Of a stretch of 64,000 bases of DNA, positions 10,711 through 23,000 are shown one piece after another. The position numbers and the translations under genes are program-made. A model generated the notes under the pieces. That model made no database searches. It saw nothing but the letters and a program-made list of their open reading frames with translations, and was not told where the DNA came from. Origin of the DNA: Motacilla alba alba (taxonomy: Eukaryota; Chordata; Aves; Passeriformes; Motacillidae); the NCBI RefSeq assembly GCF_015832195.1, contig NC_052018.1, positions 30,408,115 through 30,472,114 on the forward strand. Reading direction: 5' to 3'. Position 1 is the first letter of the stretch, and every line of letters begins with the position of its first letter.

Positions 10711-13700
10711 AGTGTAGTAGTTGTGCTCTCTGTATGTTCTGAGGTTCATCTGTGATTCTGCTTGCTGCAGGACTGTGTGATATGTGTTAAGGAACAGTAA
10801 AATAAGTAATTTCTATGGTTCTTTTGATTGCTGTAATAGTGTATGTTGAAATCTGGGGCCAAAAACTGAGGCCTGGTGAAAGTCATGTTTGGTTGGCTTC
10901 CTTTTCTCTGAGAAAGCAGCCAAATTGTGCTCTCATTTGATGAAGCAGGCAAATTGAAACTAAAAAAAAATCCAAATTATTATCTGTTGAAATCAAACCA
11001 GTTTGTTAGAGAGGAATGATGTTGTGGCTGCATGTAGTAGGGCAGTGGGGTGATACGAGTTAGGCACCAGGGCTCCACTTGGTGTGTGCTGAGCCTTTAG
11101 GATACGAGAACAACTACTGACCTTTGGCACTTTTTAAAACCATGAACATGCCCTTCTATTGTGATGCTGTTATGAACAATGCTTTGTAGAAATTACCTGA
11201 GAGCAGAATTTGGCACTAAAATTTTGCTAGAGAAGCAAAGATTATGTACTTTTATTTTTAGTTTTCCATGTCCCACAGATATCTGATCACTAATAATAAT
11301 AACATAAAGACAGTATTGCCTCACTTTGAACACTTTTGTTTATTACTTTATTTAACTGAATACATGGTTAAGATACTGAAAAAATGACTAATTAAACATG
11401 GTAAATCTCTGAACAAAAGGCATGTTATTCTGTGTGGTGGGAGTGATCTGTTTAAATACAGAATTTTTCATTCTGTTGCAAAAAGCCCTCAACTTTATTA
11501 ATCTCATTACTTTGACCACTGTGTCTAATACTAGGATATCTTTTCCTTTCTGATCCTGAGAAATAAATTAAATCCAGCATTGCTGATCTCCCCCTAGAGG
11601 ACAGAAAATATGGCAGCGAAAGAGCATGCTAAACTATTTCATTAATGGTGTTTCTGATGAACAGGAATCACAAATGACAAGATTTCAAGAATGAAGTAGT
11701 GGAGCACACTAGGTCAGACAAGTTTTGTGCTGGACTCCTTTCCCAGGGACTGCTGCCTTTTAAAAACTCATTGCTGAGTGTTGTGATTATAATATATAAA
11801 TAAATCAGCTGAAGTCCTCTCTTGGTTTTCCCTTAAGAATGCAGTACTGCCTTATATATATGTCATGCAGGGGAAGAGCAAAGATTATTAAACTCAAAAT
11901 CCCTGTCATATAATCAGACAGTTCTTTTCTTTGTGATGAGTAAATGATCTAAATTTTATATTCAAATGCAAATTTATGTCCTTCTTTGTGGGCAGAGGAA
12001 GAAGTTTTTGGCCTTAACCTTTGTGTTAGAGAGGCATCAGAACTGCTGTGAGTGGACAGGAAAAGACAGAGCTTCATGACCTCATGTTTTCATAATTCAC
12101 AGAGAAATTACATGTACAGTTTGGCTGCCTGTTTTCTCATAAGTCAGGTTCAACCCAGATATGGGTTACAGAAGATACACAGAAGTCAAGTTCAGAGAGG
12201 GCTTTCAGTGGCTGTTCTGTGTCCTCCAAGGTTTTACTTACAGCCTGTAACTTGTCTTCAATGAAGCTGGGTGTTTGCAGCTCCTGTGTAGTCATTTACT
12301 CCGCTATCTGCAGCCCATTTAACTCAAGGAAAACAAGTTATGGGATTTTTTACTCTTCTTTTGCCTTAAATGAATAAAGTCACCTGGCAGTCTTCCTTTA
12401 AAGCCCCAAATGCTCATTGTCTCTTACCCTGCTATAATTCTGCAAGCATAGTAGAAAGCAATCTGCAAGAAAGTTTACTGTTGTCAAAGGATGATATTTC
12501 TTTCTCAAGCCAGATGATGAGCATTCTGGTGATTAAGAACTATTCTGATAACTATCGAGAGTAGAGTCTCAATACTTCTTCCAGTCCATTGGCTACTCTC
12601 TAGGAGAAGAAGAAAATGCACAGGTCATGTATGAATTTTCTCTGTGTCTGCAGGAATGACCATGTATGCTGGTGGTTAAATAGCATGCTTATGAAAGAGG
12701 TTGTGTGTGGCAGGCATTTCACACAGATCAAATGGTCTTCCGAGTTTTGTGATCCAAACTGCCCCCTGGAGTGCAGAGACAGGAGGGGAAACTGCCTTCT
12801 AGGTGATGCTAATGATTCAGCTGCAGACCCTGGTCTAATGAAATGCTCCTTAGTTAGGTATTTTCTTGTCAATGGCATATTTTGAAGCCATAGTTTTAAA
12901 TTGGGACATAAAACCTTATACATTCTGCCTTGTCAAGTCAAAATGTCTTAGAAGGTACTGAGGGAAAGGGCATAAAGTTGTCAAAACCTCTGCTAGTATG
13001 AGAATGGCATTCTCAAAAGCCAAATCTTTTGGAGGTTTCAGCTACTTGCTGCTAGAAGAGTGACACCTAAGAATTTCACAGAAATTTTTAGATTGCCTCT
13101 GGAAAAATTCCCTTCAAAAGGTGATGAGCAGGAGCTCATTATTAGAATGCTCAATGGACAACTCAGAATTATTTATTCTGATTACTTTTAACGTGTCTAC
13201 AGCTTCAGAGCCGTGCCAAAATGCAGCTACAAATCAGTAGTGGCTCACGTGGTAAAGCAGTGGTCTGTAGTGAAAGGCTGTATGGTATCACCCTCTGTGT
13301 GGATTTTCACCAAGTCTGAAATCATTCATTTCAGTGAAGACTGAGTCTTTTTTTCACATTTCCTTCTCATTTATATCAGTGAGATATACTGTGTGGCTTT
13401 GAGAACCTAGTTATGGGTTTCTGAACTCATCATTTTTTGATTAATTAAATGGAGGTACATATAATTCCCCATTTCAAAGATATTGCATAAATACAGACAA
13501 AACAATATAAATTTTCAAAAAGCATTTGTGAGGTCATCAGGGATATAAATGACATAAGAAAATTTCATCTTCTCCTGGCTCCCAGAGCGTTTTTTACACA
13601 GACAAGTATCAGGAAGAAATATCTTCTGTATTGAACCTTGTCACCCTATTTCAGCTACAGCCAAATAAAAGTTCCTGTGCCAAAGCAAAATGCAGATTTT

Positions 13701-15182
13701 TTTGTTTTAGTTTATGCCAACACCTATACAAAGAATTTTTAATAGAGAAGATGTCTCATGTTCCAGACTCCTACTCTTCAGGAAGTACAGCATCACTATC
13801 ACCTCTGCATTTCCAGCACCTTCCCATTGTCTGGTCTGACTGGCCTAGGCTGCTTCATTGCAGCAGGTCTCCACAGAGCCAAGATGCCCATGTCCATGCT
13901 AGACTAGTGATTATAGAAGGCAGAATAAAAATTCCAGTTGGAACAAGCTCGTACAGAGGGCAGTACAACAATCCTAGATATTTTAAAAACTCTTGTCATG
14001 CAATTTAAATCAAAATTTAAGATATTAAAATTCAGTAAACATTGTAAAATAGCAATTCAATTAAATGCTACAGTATATACCAAAAATATTTATTTTAAAG
14101 TCTTTTGAAAACGGCATACTGCAGAAAGAGTGTCCACACAGAGGGAAAAATGTGGCAATATTACACTAACATGTAAGAACAACAAAGATCATACGCTATC
14201 TAATTCAGAGAGTGAGAGATAGCTTAGAGGGGAATGTTTTCTAAACATTAGTTACTGAGCAAAGTTAGGAGCCACAGCCAGGAGCAGCATTATACTTGGG
14301 CTGCTGTCTTTTAAAGCTGCAGCAAAAGAGAGAGCCCACAAACCACCATCCTCTAGTTTTAGAAAGGGATGCATTTCTTCCAGAGTGACAGACAGGGTCT
14401 GAGATGAAGTTAGCAACCCTTCAACCCTTGAGTGCATAGGAACAGCAAAGCAACACAAACAAAATAAAAAAGAAAAAGAAAAACAAAAGAAGGCAATTAC
14501 AATAAAAACAAATACTTCAGAAACATACAAAATACTTTTTTAGGATTTTGAAGGCCTGAGAATGCAGCCCTGAATCAGACAGAGAACATCTGGATTTGGA
14601 ATGAGTCCCCAGGTGTCCCTCATATTACAGGTCAGAAGGACTGTAACTGTTAGCAGCCAGTGCTACAGAGGCAGATTTTTCTAACAGAGCAGTTTTCACA
14701 TACTTTTTTCTTTGTAGATGGTCTGACACATGCACTGCCTGTGAGATTAAGGGAATGTAAAGGTGGGTATATTTAATCTCAAATTCTATGTTGTGTACAA
14801 GTGTTTTTTGCATCAGCTCTGATAAAACTTCATATACGATGTTAAAGATGTCATGTCCTCTGTGATTGGTAAACCAGTAAGTCAGAAATAGCAGAGCAGA
14901 AGTTTGGGAAGCATAGAGGGGGAGGAAGGAAGGAACAGAAATAGTGCCTCTGTTCACCTTGGGGGGGACCAAAAAGGGAGACCCATGGAAAAACTTATGG
15001 CATAATTGCTTGGCCCCTGTCTTTTTGATTGAAACCCTCAAAAAGAAGTGGCCACTCTTTGAAGCCTTATAGATGCAGTGCACATCTTCCTGAAGGGTCA
15101 AGGGATTTGGCCCAACTTCATTGCGTTGGTACTGGAAACAGTAGGGCTTGTCAAAGTGATATTATGCATTGTTAGTTGACAA
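10711..15182. other. Intergenic, nothing recognised
   Basis: AT-rich DNA with no gene, RNA or clear repeat that I can support. A minus-strand open stretch of 158 codons at 14625-15101 resembles nothing I know and is treated as chance. A 1-kb extension of the RIMS1 3' UTR into this stretch cannot be excluded. Confidence 0.5.
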
Positions 15183-15250
15183 GGTGGTGTTGGGTCATAG
15201 GTTGGACTTGATCGCAAAGGTCCTTCCCAACCTAGTTGATTCTGTGACTG
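15183..15250 (+). mobile_element. Short CR1 3' tail remnant
   Basis: A run of about 70 bases reads GTGTTGGGTCATAGGTTGGA, then CTTGATCGCAAAGGTCCTTC, then CCAACCTAGTTGATTCTGTG. This is the last part of a CR1 3' end including one terminal octamer. It is too short to assign a subfamily. Confidence 0.75.
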
Positions 15251-16067
15251 TTTTACTTTCTGACAGATGACTATCTAGGAGTTAACCAGTATGGAAGAAG
15301 TAAGTTGATGGCACAAATCTTTTTAGTCTCAAAAAGCAAAAAGTTTCTTTTTAGTCTCGTGAAGTCTGTAGTTGCTGGGAATAGGAAGCATCAACAAGCT
15401 TCTCACAGGCAGCTTGAGAGTGGTTTGTTGACCTCTTTTGCTTCTTTTTATCTGGTAGGAAAAAGGCCCTGAGATTTGTGAGACAGCTGAAGTACATTAT
15501 CTGCTCTTCCAAGAAATGTAAGAAATTGTCTTATTCCCTCCTCTTGCCCTTTTTCTGATCATTGCTCTTGCAAAACTGTGAGGCAAAATTTAGTGGAGTT
15601 TGGTGCCTAGACTCAGCTTTCAGTTGCTCTGCTCCAGTGCTGCCAGCAGCTCACTTGATCCCCAAGCCTATTGGTGGAACAGACCAGCAATCCTAAACTT
15701 TTCCTATTAAAACAGATAATGCAACCTTCAGGCCTTTTTTATTCATTGTGTGTGTGAAAAGACAGAAGGAAAAAACACATCAAATTTTCTTTTGTTGGGG
15801 AGTTCAAAACATAATTAAATTCCAGCTGCACCAGACGTCGCTGCTGTGCTATCCATATAAAGCTTCAGCTCCACTACACATGTGGGCTTCTTTGTTAGAT
15901 GTCTGTTAGGCCATTCTTAAATCATGCTTCCAAAAAACAAACTCCAAAATATAAAAGAGGAGAGGGAGATGTTGCCATGGCAGGGCTTAAACTTCCTCTT
16001 TGTTCTTCAAATGGGTATCTCCCCCCAACCTCCCAACACCAGCACTCATCTTAGTCTTGTTCTCCCA

Positions 16068-16069
<2 letters not shown>
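15251..16069. other. Intergenic, nothing recognised
   Basis: No gene or repeat is supported between the CR1 remnant and the T tract. The long plus-strand frame that begins at 15924 reads straight through the poly-T and (TG)n tract and is not a credible protein. Confidence 0.5.
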
Positions 16070-16135
<66 letters not shown>

Positions 16136-16137
16136 TG
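16070..16137. repeat. T53 homopolymer followed by (GT)n
   Basis: Fifty-three consecutive T residues (16070-16122) are followed by about seven GT units (16123-16137). It lies about 850 bases before the densest part of the CpG island. The exact length in an assembly may be unreliable. Confidence 0.95.
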
Positions 16138-16419
16138 ATACCAGCTCAGACCTGAATCTTATAAATGTTGTCAAATCCAACATGTATTCTTTGGAGATCA
16201 TATTTCGTCAGAGAGTGAGAGTGAATGGAGGAAGTCAGAGGAGGACTGTTGAATACCTCAGCTCTCTGGGGCTGCTCTTCAGTTTGTACATGGCTGGTTT
16301 TGTGACTGGTTTAATACCTCTATTTCCCCTCCTCACATATCTCATGCACATTGTGCATTTTTATGGACTCTGCCTTTGCTTTGTCTGCACTGTAGAACAT
16401 GGAACTTGGCCACTGATTT

Positions 16420-17165
16420 CAATGAGGCCGAACCCAAAGCGCTTTTGTGACAAAAGGTGGCGGACACACACAGTGCACACCGTGTGGCAAGGCTCTTCTG
16501 GTGACAGCACCCCGAGCAGGAGGCCAGCCAGCCATTCCAGCTGTGCAAAGCATAGAGCTTCATCTGCCTTTCAAGGAGGCAACGATCCGTGCAGCAACGG
16601 CAGAGGTGGCAGCCTCTGTCTGTGACAGGAGGACATCGCCTGGCTCGCGGATGAACCCCTTCATCTTTTATTTTCATAATGCAAACGCCCTGGCAAGTAA
16701 GAGCAAAAGCTGGCACGTTCTGGAAATCAGCGGCTTCAGAAGCGCAGCCGCAGAGCAGGGCTCGGGGCTGTAACAGCCCAGGTGGCCCGGCAATGGCTGA
16801 GGGGCAGCGGGATGGAAAACCCGCAGCCACGGGCTGCCCAGCCCAGGCCTTGCAAGTACTGACAGCAACGCAGAGATGTAAATCTGCTCGGGGAAACGCA
16901 CTCGGAGGGCAGCGCCTGGCTGCGAGCAGCGGAAAAGGCCAAAAAGCCGTCAAAACCGTGCGGGGGGTGAGGGAGGCGCGCCGCGGGCGGGCGGGACCCC
17001 GGCGCCTCACGGCCGGCGCGGCCCCGCCCGCCCCCGCGGCCGCCGCTCCCCCCGCGGCCGCCGGGGGGCGCCGCAGCACCGCGGGCAGCGCCGCGCGGGG
17101 CTGGGCCCGGGCCGCCCCTCGCCCCTGCGCGGGCCCCGGCGGGAATGCGGGGAACGGGCGGCAGC
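16420..17165. promoter_or_regulatory. CpG island, orphan (no recognised gene)
   Basis: CpG dinucleotides appear from about 16430 and become very dense at 16960-17160. It is the only such region in the window. It contains GGGCGGGCGGG at 16985-16995, CCCCGCCCGCCCCC at 17022-17035 (Sp/KLF-type GC boxes) and two GCGGCCGC octamers at 17036 and 17054. I see no TATA box in the dense part and no recognised protein. Open frames on both strands through it are what GC-rich DNA gives by chance, although the minus frame 17079-16342 is 245 codons long. RIMS1 ends about 6 kb to the left. KCNQ5 is the expected next gene to the right in vertebrates, but its first coding exon is not recognised here. The island could start a non-coding RNA, an upstream non-coding exon of KCNQ5, or be a regulatory CpG island. 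Confidence 0.75.
17072..17092 (+). promoter_or_regulatory. RE1/NRSE-like site (REST)
   Basis: The 21-mer follows the RE1 layout: CAGCACC, then GCGG, then GCAGCGCC. Against the usual RE1 consensus (TTCAGCACC, ACGG, ACAGCGCC) it differs at the two leading T positions, at the tolerated tenth base, and at the A after CGG. Both conserved half-sites (CAGCACC and CAGCGCC) are intact at canonical spacing. REST represses neuronal genes in non-neuronal cells, and the neighbouring genes here are neuronal. The match lies in very GC-rich DNA, which raises the chance rate. Confidence 0.4.
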
Positions 17166-17750
17166 CTTTGTCAGGCGCTTTTTATGGGAGAGAAAAAGAG
17201 AAAAAAAAAGCAGCTGTATGTTTTTTTTTCCCAAGTGTCGGATGTTCTCTGGGTGTGCAGTGAAACCGGGTGTGTGATCACTGGCTGTGCCTGTCTGCTG
17301 GTTACACGTAAGAGCTCTCAAAACAGTCGAAAGTTCTGAAGGGGGAATCATAAAGCATACAAAGAAATATAATGGTTATATTTAACAGTTCGCCCTGTTC
17401 TCTGATTCAATGGTGATTATGAACTCACTTAAATCAATGTAGTTCCTCTAAGGAGTGTTTAAAAACCACATTTTTCCCCATTCCTGCATTATTAGCAGTG
17501 GCTGCTCTGACAGATTAATGTCAGGCTACCGTGTCGTTCGGCGACAAGGCTCATTTTGTTTTCCAAGTGCCGCTTTTATTGTTAGACTGTGCTGTACCCT
17601 CGCTGCACCTTCGTAAATTTCCGATTACGCTGCAAGTCAGATACATCAGGAGAATTTCTTGCGACCAGCGAAACCTTGTGCTGGAATATTATTAAACTTC
17701 AACGGTAACCTCTTTAAGGAGAAAAAAAGAAGATATTACTGCTGACAACC
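17166..17750. promoter_or_regulatory. CpG-retaining shoulder of the island
   Basis: Right of the island the base composition falls to near the local average. CpGs remain frequent, however, notably in CCGTGTCGTTCGGCGACAAG (17529-17548) and in CTCGCTGCACC / TTCGTAAATTTCCGATTACG (about 17599-17630). The rest of the window is strongly CpG-depleted. This suggests an unmethylated or constrained regulatory stretch. A candidate splice donor (CAC/GTAAGA) is at 17308. No coding content is recognised. Confidence 0.4.
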
Positions 17751-18387
17751 AAAATGGTTTGAAAACTCAGGTACTGCTTATCTAGCTGCTATCTAAGAAA
17801 GCTAAGTCAACAATGGCATAAAACAAAAGATTTTGCTCAGTCAGAGGGGACAAAAAAGGAGGCTGGATTTGGGGAAGCAAGGTCTAGTTTGATCTGAGCC
17901 GTAAAAAAGCACACAGCACCGTGAAGGACCTAAAAGAGGGAACTCCACAGGACTGTTTTGCATAGCACCATGTAGCTTAGCGTGGCCTTTAAATTGCCAA
18001 AAGTGCCAAATGAATAAAGTCTACTTGCCTTCAGCTCACCAACATCCTCAAACAGTAAAAACTAAATTCTTCTGGGATTTGGGCTCAGTCTGACCTGGCA
18101 CAGGGAACCTTACAGTTCAGCTGAAGGTCATCAGACAGTGCAACGGTGAAAGGGCCAAGCCCTAAGGCCAGTGCTAGAGCTTCTCTACACAAATCTCAGT
18201 GGGATAACAACACAGGACCCTGGCTTAGGACTCTAACCCAGCTGCTGGGAATCTAAAAAAGGAGCACAACTAAAAGAATGATGCTCAACTTGGTATAACA
18301 CTGAGAGTGAACAAGGAACATCATGCTTTGCTGCCCCCCCTGCTTATTTAGCTTCAGCAATAGTGTTCTATTAGATTGCAATGAGAG

Positions 18388-18421
18388 AAGTGCTTACTTT
18401 TTATAAGTGCTTACTTTTTAT
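18388..18421. repeat. 17-bp perfect tandem duplication
   Basis: The unit AAGTGCTTACTTTTTAT occurs twice in direct succession (18388-18404 and 18405-18421). Confidence 0.95.
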
Positions 18422-20066
18422 GCTTTGGAAGATCCCAAACATAAAAGTCTGCAATTGTAAAACCTACCATTTCTCAAATTAGCTAGTGTGACAGGGCAGC
18501 TGGTCTCGATGTCAGTGTCGCACTAGGTCACAAGACAAAACTTCCCACACTTAACCCTGTATTTCCATCTTCTTGAAGCTCCCCTCTCCTGTGTAAGATG
18601 CAGGGGGTCAACAGAAAGTGTCCTTGGAATTTTCCCCCCAAGCTCCAGGAAAAGAGGCTATTGCCAGGGGTCCTGGCAATGCTTGGTTGCTAGAAAAGCT
18701 TCTCTAGTTAGTGACTGGCAGAGCTTACAGCAGTCTTCAACCTGCTATAACATGCTCTGAAGTGAGGACTGCTGCAGGCAACACTTACTTCTTTTGAACT
18801 ATGCTCCAGTCTGATGTGCACATGCTGCCCTTCAGCAAGCTATCACAATTGCAGGCAGAGAAGGGAGGGCCTTGCCTGCAAGCTACAGCCTCCAGTTGCG
18901 AAGCACTTCCTTGTGAATGGGGCTGGTGAAAGCCTGCCGAGTTGGCTTCACCTGGGTATGCAAGCAAGATTCAGCAGGACTTATTCAAAAGTTGACACCA
19001 GGCCAAGCCCTTCAGATGCACATTCCTAAGCCCACTCCTCCCCTTTAGGGTATTTTATGCGAGCCACTCCCAGGTTTCCCCCTCACCTTAATTACCTTTT
19101 TGTAGGGATCAGCTCTGTGTGTGTGTGCATGCTAATGCTAGGAAGGGCTGTCAGTGTAGCTTTGCAGCCCAATCTCTCCTATGACCCTGTGGCTTCAGGC
19201 TGCAGCTTTTTTCCCCAGTGCTTAAATGCAGCACGTGGATATTAGGCAAGGGCAAGAATTTGTTTTCTCTTGCACACAAAATAAGGAAATGTACTCTGCC
19301 TCACCACAGCTGCCGCAACCACAGCTGCACTGCCGAACCAGATGCACTTGCTGGCCTCTACCCCTTCCCTTATTGCTGTTCCTCCTCTAGAGTCTCTAGA
19401 CACCAGTCCCAGAGGGGGGCTGCAGAGTCTCTCTCTTGAGGGGAACAGTGGATCCCTTGGTAAGCGAGCTGCAGCCACGTGCACAGCACTAGAGATGAGA
19501 GCTGGCATGATCCCAGGCGAGTATTGAACCGAAGCATGTATAAGGCAATCTGAGGAAGCACCTCCTTGGAAGTATACTAATAGGCGGGAGTTAATGGTCC
19601 TTGCCTTGCAGCCCTTGTAAAGTCCCACTGGAAACTGACTACGGTAAGAGGGGCTAGGAGAGCAGAGACACAAATTGTTAGCTCCCAGCATGATTCAGAA
19701 GTATCTGTCCACATTACTGGTGTGAGTCAGAGCCTAGAAAGATTTTTGCAATCTGTGAAGATAACCCAAAGAATTCCAACCCTTGAAAAATAATTTCAGA
19801 CATTAAATTAGTCTTGTCTCCAGATCTGAGCTAATTTTTGGCAGATGCAGAAGTCCCTGGATGAAGGTTAAACAGAGTGGCTGAACTTACCTTGTTATTG
19901 GCTTTCTTGTTGGTGTTTGGTTTGGTTTAATTTTGGGTTTGGGCTTTTTAAATGCTTTTGTGGTGGGTTTTTTTTGTATATTTTTGTGTTTCAAAAGGGT
20001 TGAAAAGAAGTGGAAACGCTAACGGGTATTTTGGCTTGTTCTGCTGTGTAGAGAGTTTCTGTGCCA

Positions 20067-20080
20067 GTTACCTAGGAAAC
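20067..20080. promoter_or_regulatory. RFX X-box-like palindrome
   Basis: GTTACCTAGGAAAC resembles the RFX X-box (GTTRCC, four-base centre, GGYAAC type). The left half is a perfect half-site and the right half has one change. A single motif match in 12 kb of intergenic DNA is weak evidence. Confidence 0.2.
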
Positions 20081-23000
20081 TGCTGTAGGATTGAATTTGG
20101 ATGGATGTGTTGTCAACTGCAAGTGAGTACAGTGGCTTTTCAAGAGATGGGGAATAGTGTAAAATGCAGAGAAAATATAAATGCCTGTAATGCGATTCCT
20201 GGGTAAGATGGTGGTCCTATCTTTTTGACTGGCATTTTGTAGGCACCCTGACAGTCGCACAAAGGGATCGCAGATGGAGTGCATGGCCATGCCTTGGCAT
20301 CTGAGCTTGAATGCCCTCATGTTTGTAAGCTGGGTTAGCATTCATCTAAATGTCAAACCATGACTGCAAAAAATAGTAATAAGGTTTCTATTAAGCACTT
20401 TGCCCATTTTATTAAAACAGAGTTATGATTATCCAAAGAAATTATAGCCTTTCTAGACATTTGGACTGCAGCACTGCAAAACCATTTGCAAAAAAAATAG
20501 AAATAAAAAGTAGAATAAAAGATATTTAATGATTGAGATACTTCTAAAGGCTTATGCAATGAACAAAAATGTGAGTGCAGAGCTTTTCCTGGAAATCATC
20601 AATAATTGGCCTTTTTTAATACAGCAGCAAAGCTATGGAAAAGCAAATAAGTGCTTCAGTCTGGGGGAATTCTACTGATACCTGTCAGTTCTGCCACGAT
20701 GGCTAAATCTGTAAGCGGTTACTTCTCTCACAGGAGCCACAACTTAGAATAGTCCATGGCTGAAAAAAAAATTAGCAAAACAGTGGGGATTACTTAGAGT
20801 AGAATTTCCACAATTTCTCCTATTCTTTCCCCTATTCCAGAGCACACACAGAGGATTAACATTTGGGCTTTATCTGAACACCAATTTCCTCGTATTTCGC
20901 CTACAAAGTGCACTTCAAATGGCAGATGCAAACTCCTTGTAGTTTGTTCATGTTATGACAGGTGTCATTAGTTGGCAGAGCTACATGTAATCTTCAAAGG
21001 TTTGATTTCTTTCCCCGCCCCCAAGCAGGTGAGCAAGTTTCCAGCCTTGAAAAGACAGGTTGTGCTGCTTGTTTTGGGTTAGGCAAGTGCACAGGCAAGA
21101 AGAAGAATTGCCCTTGTTCATCTGGCTAAGCTCTGAGGCAGAGCTGCTTCAGAGTCACTTCCTAAGGCCAGCTTGTCCCTGTTTTTGCAGCTGTGCACCC
21201 ACCAGTGTGCTTACATCCCCTGCATTTCTCTCTGCAGATGCTTCTCTCCTCCCAGGGTCTAAAATGAATGCTGAATTTACCAGCTCCAACTTCTGGTCTG
21301 ACTCTTGGGTTGGGAGTGAGTGCTGCCCAGTCTGTACCTTCAGGGCAGGATTGGTCCCTTGGAGCTGAGGGTCGGATGATGGTCCGATGGTCCCACCAGA
21401 CATTTGGTCAGCTTCTATTGCACTGGCACATGTACATGACTAAGCCAGAGCACCTTGTGGGTATACCTGTACTCAGCCACTGCCTGCATTGCTTACCAGG
21501 AGGCCAGGCTGCGTGGGCCCAGCCACTGCTGCTGCTGTCAAGAAGAAGCTGTGGTATCTCCGATGTCTTATCTGCTGCTTATAAGAATATAGACACCCCT
21601 GATCACTACTTTTTCAACAACATCTTTTACAATATTTACATTGGAGATTACCCAAAACCTATAAAACTGCATGCTGATGGGCCTGGAGGTGGATCCAGTT
21701 CACTCTGTTGCATCCAAGCTTTCCCTCTGGCCTCTGTCTTCGGAGGTGGGCTGAAGTGACATCCAGAGCTGGACTCCCTCCCTCCCTGCTCGAGCAGATG
21801 TGCACACAAACCTAAGCAGACTCCTCTATTTCAGGCCCATCTGTAACCTGTGTAATGAATAATGTAGAATGAATTTGTGGTCTACATGTTTATTAAGTGA
21901 CTCAGTATTTCCAGTGGAGATTTTGTGCTCATGTTATACTCACATCTCAAAACCCACTCACTCTTTTATTATCCCCACCAGCAGTAGGTGATAATAAATT
22001 ATACAACTGCAGATGACGGTAACTATATCAACAAACAAATTGTATCAATTTTCAGTGTGAGTTTAAAGCTTCGTTTACTGGTTGTGCAAACTCTGGAAAA
22101 GGAATTTGGGAACGCTGCTGCTGTTATTAAATGTTCTAACCGGGCTGTAATCCAAACCTTCCATAAGGCGTCTCTAAAGAAGATTTTTGCCTACTGTGTA
22201 CCACTGCTTTTACATATGAGATTAGGGATTTATGTACGTAAGAGCAGAGAGAGAAATGTAACTAACAGAACAGTGACAGCTCTGTTTGTTACTCCGTGGA
22301 AGGGCTAAAAGACAAAAGGCAGCAGTGGTGGATTTCAGAGCTAATCCCCCTCCACAGCATTTGTAGCAACACATTTGTTCTTTCCAAAAAACAAAGGCTT
22401 GTAGAAAAGTGTCAATCAATCAACAGTGCAGCTACATTCTGTGTGTTGAAGCAAGTTCACATGCTCTCTAAATTACTCTGGATCTTATTTTAAGCTTAAT
22501 AAGCTACTCAGTAATTTGTATGGCTGTGGAAAGATGTGAGCTTATGGCACAGCAGCCATTTCGAAACAGCCAAAGACCTGTGGTGAGGGATTGAACAAAA
22601 CTACTTTTTGGGAAAGTAGTTGTAGCTGTATTTGGAAAGTTACAGTATTCTTTCCAAAAGGAACAGAGACTGTTTGTATCTATGGGATAATGGTACACTT
22701 CAATCATGGGAAAGAATGCTTGGTCAAATGTAAGTGCAGCTCACCATGGCACATGGTGTATTCTTGTTTTAGTTGAAAATTTTCCATTTTCAGTTGTTTA
22801 TACTTGTAGGCTATGTGGGAAAATAGGCCTGGATCTCTGTAACTTGCCCAAATGATGCTTACCACCTAGGTGCTGGATGGAGCATACAGGTGAGACAATA
22901 AATATGACTGAGACTTCCAGTGAGAGGAGACCATCCTGCAGGCTCTGAATTTCTCCACATAATGATCCTGATCCCTCTGGGTCTGGGACAGGCTGAAGCG

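Noticed and set aside
14625..15101. 158-codon open frame on the minus strand
   Set aside because: No recognisable domain, no splice context, and unremarkable composition; a frame of this size is expected by chance in a window this large.
15924..16625. 233-codon plus-strand frame
   Set aside because: It runs through the T53 tract (poly-phenylalanine) and the GT repeat; it is a repeat artefact.
16679..17263. 194-codon alanine/arginine/glycine-rich frame through the CpG island as a first coding exon of KCNQ5
   Set aside because: The conserved motifs expected from the KCNQ5 N-terminal exon, including the segment leading into the first membrane helix, are absent. GC-rich DNA lacks stop codons by chance.
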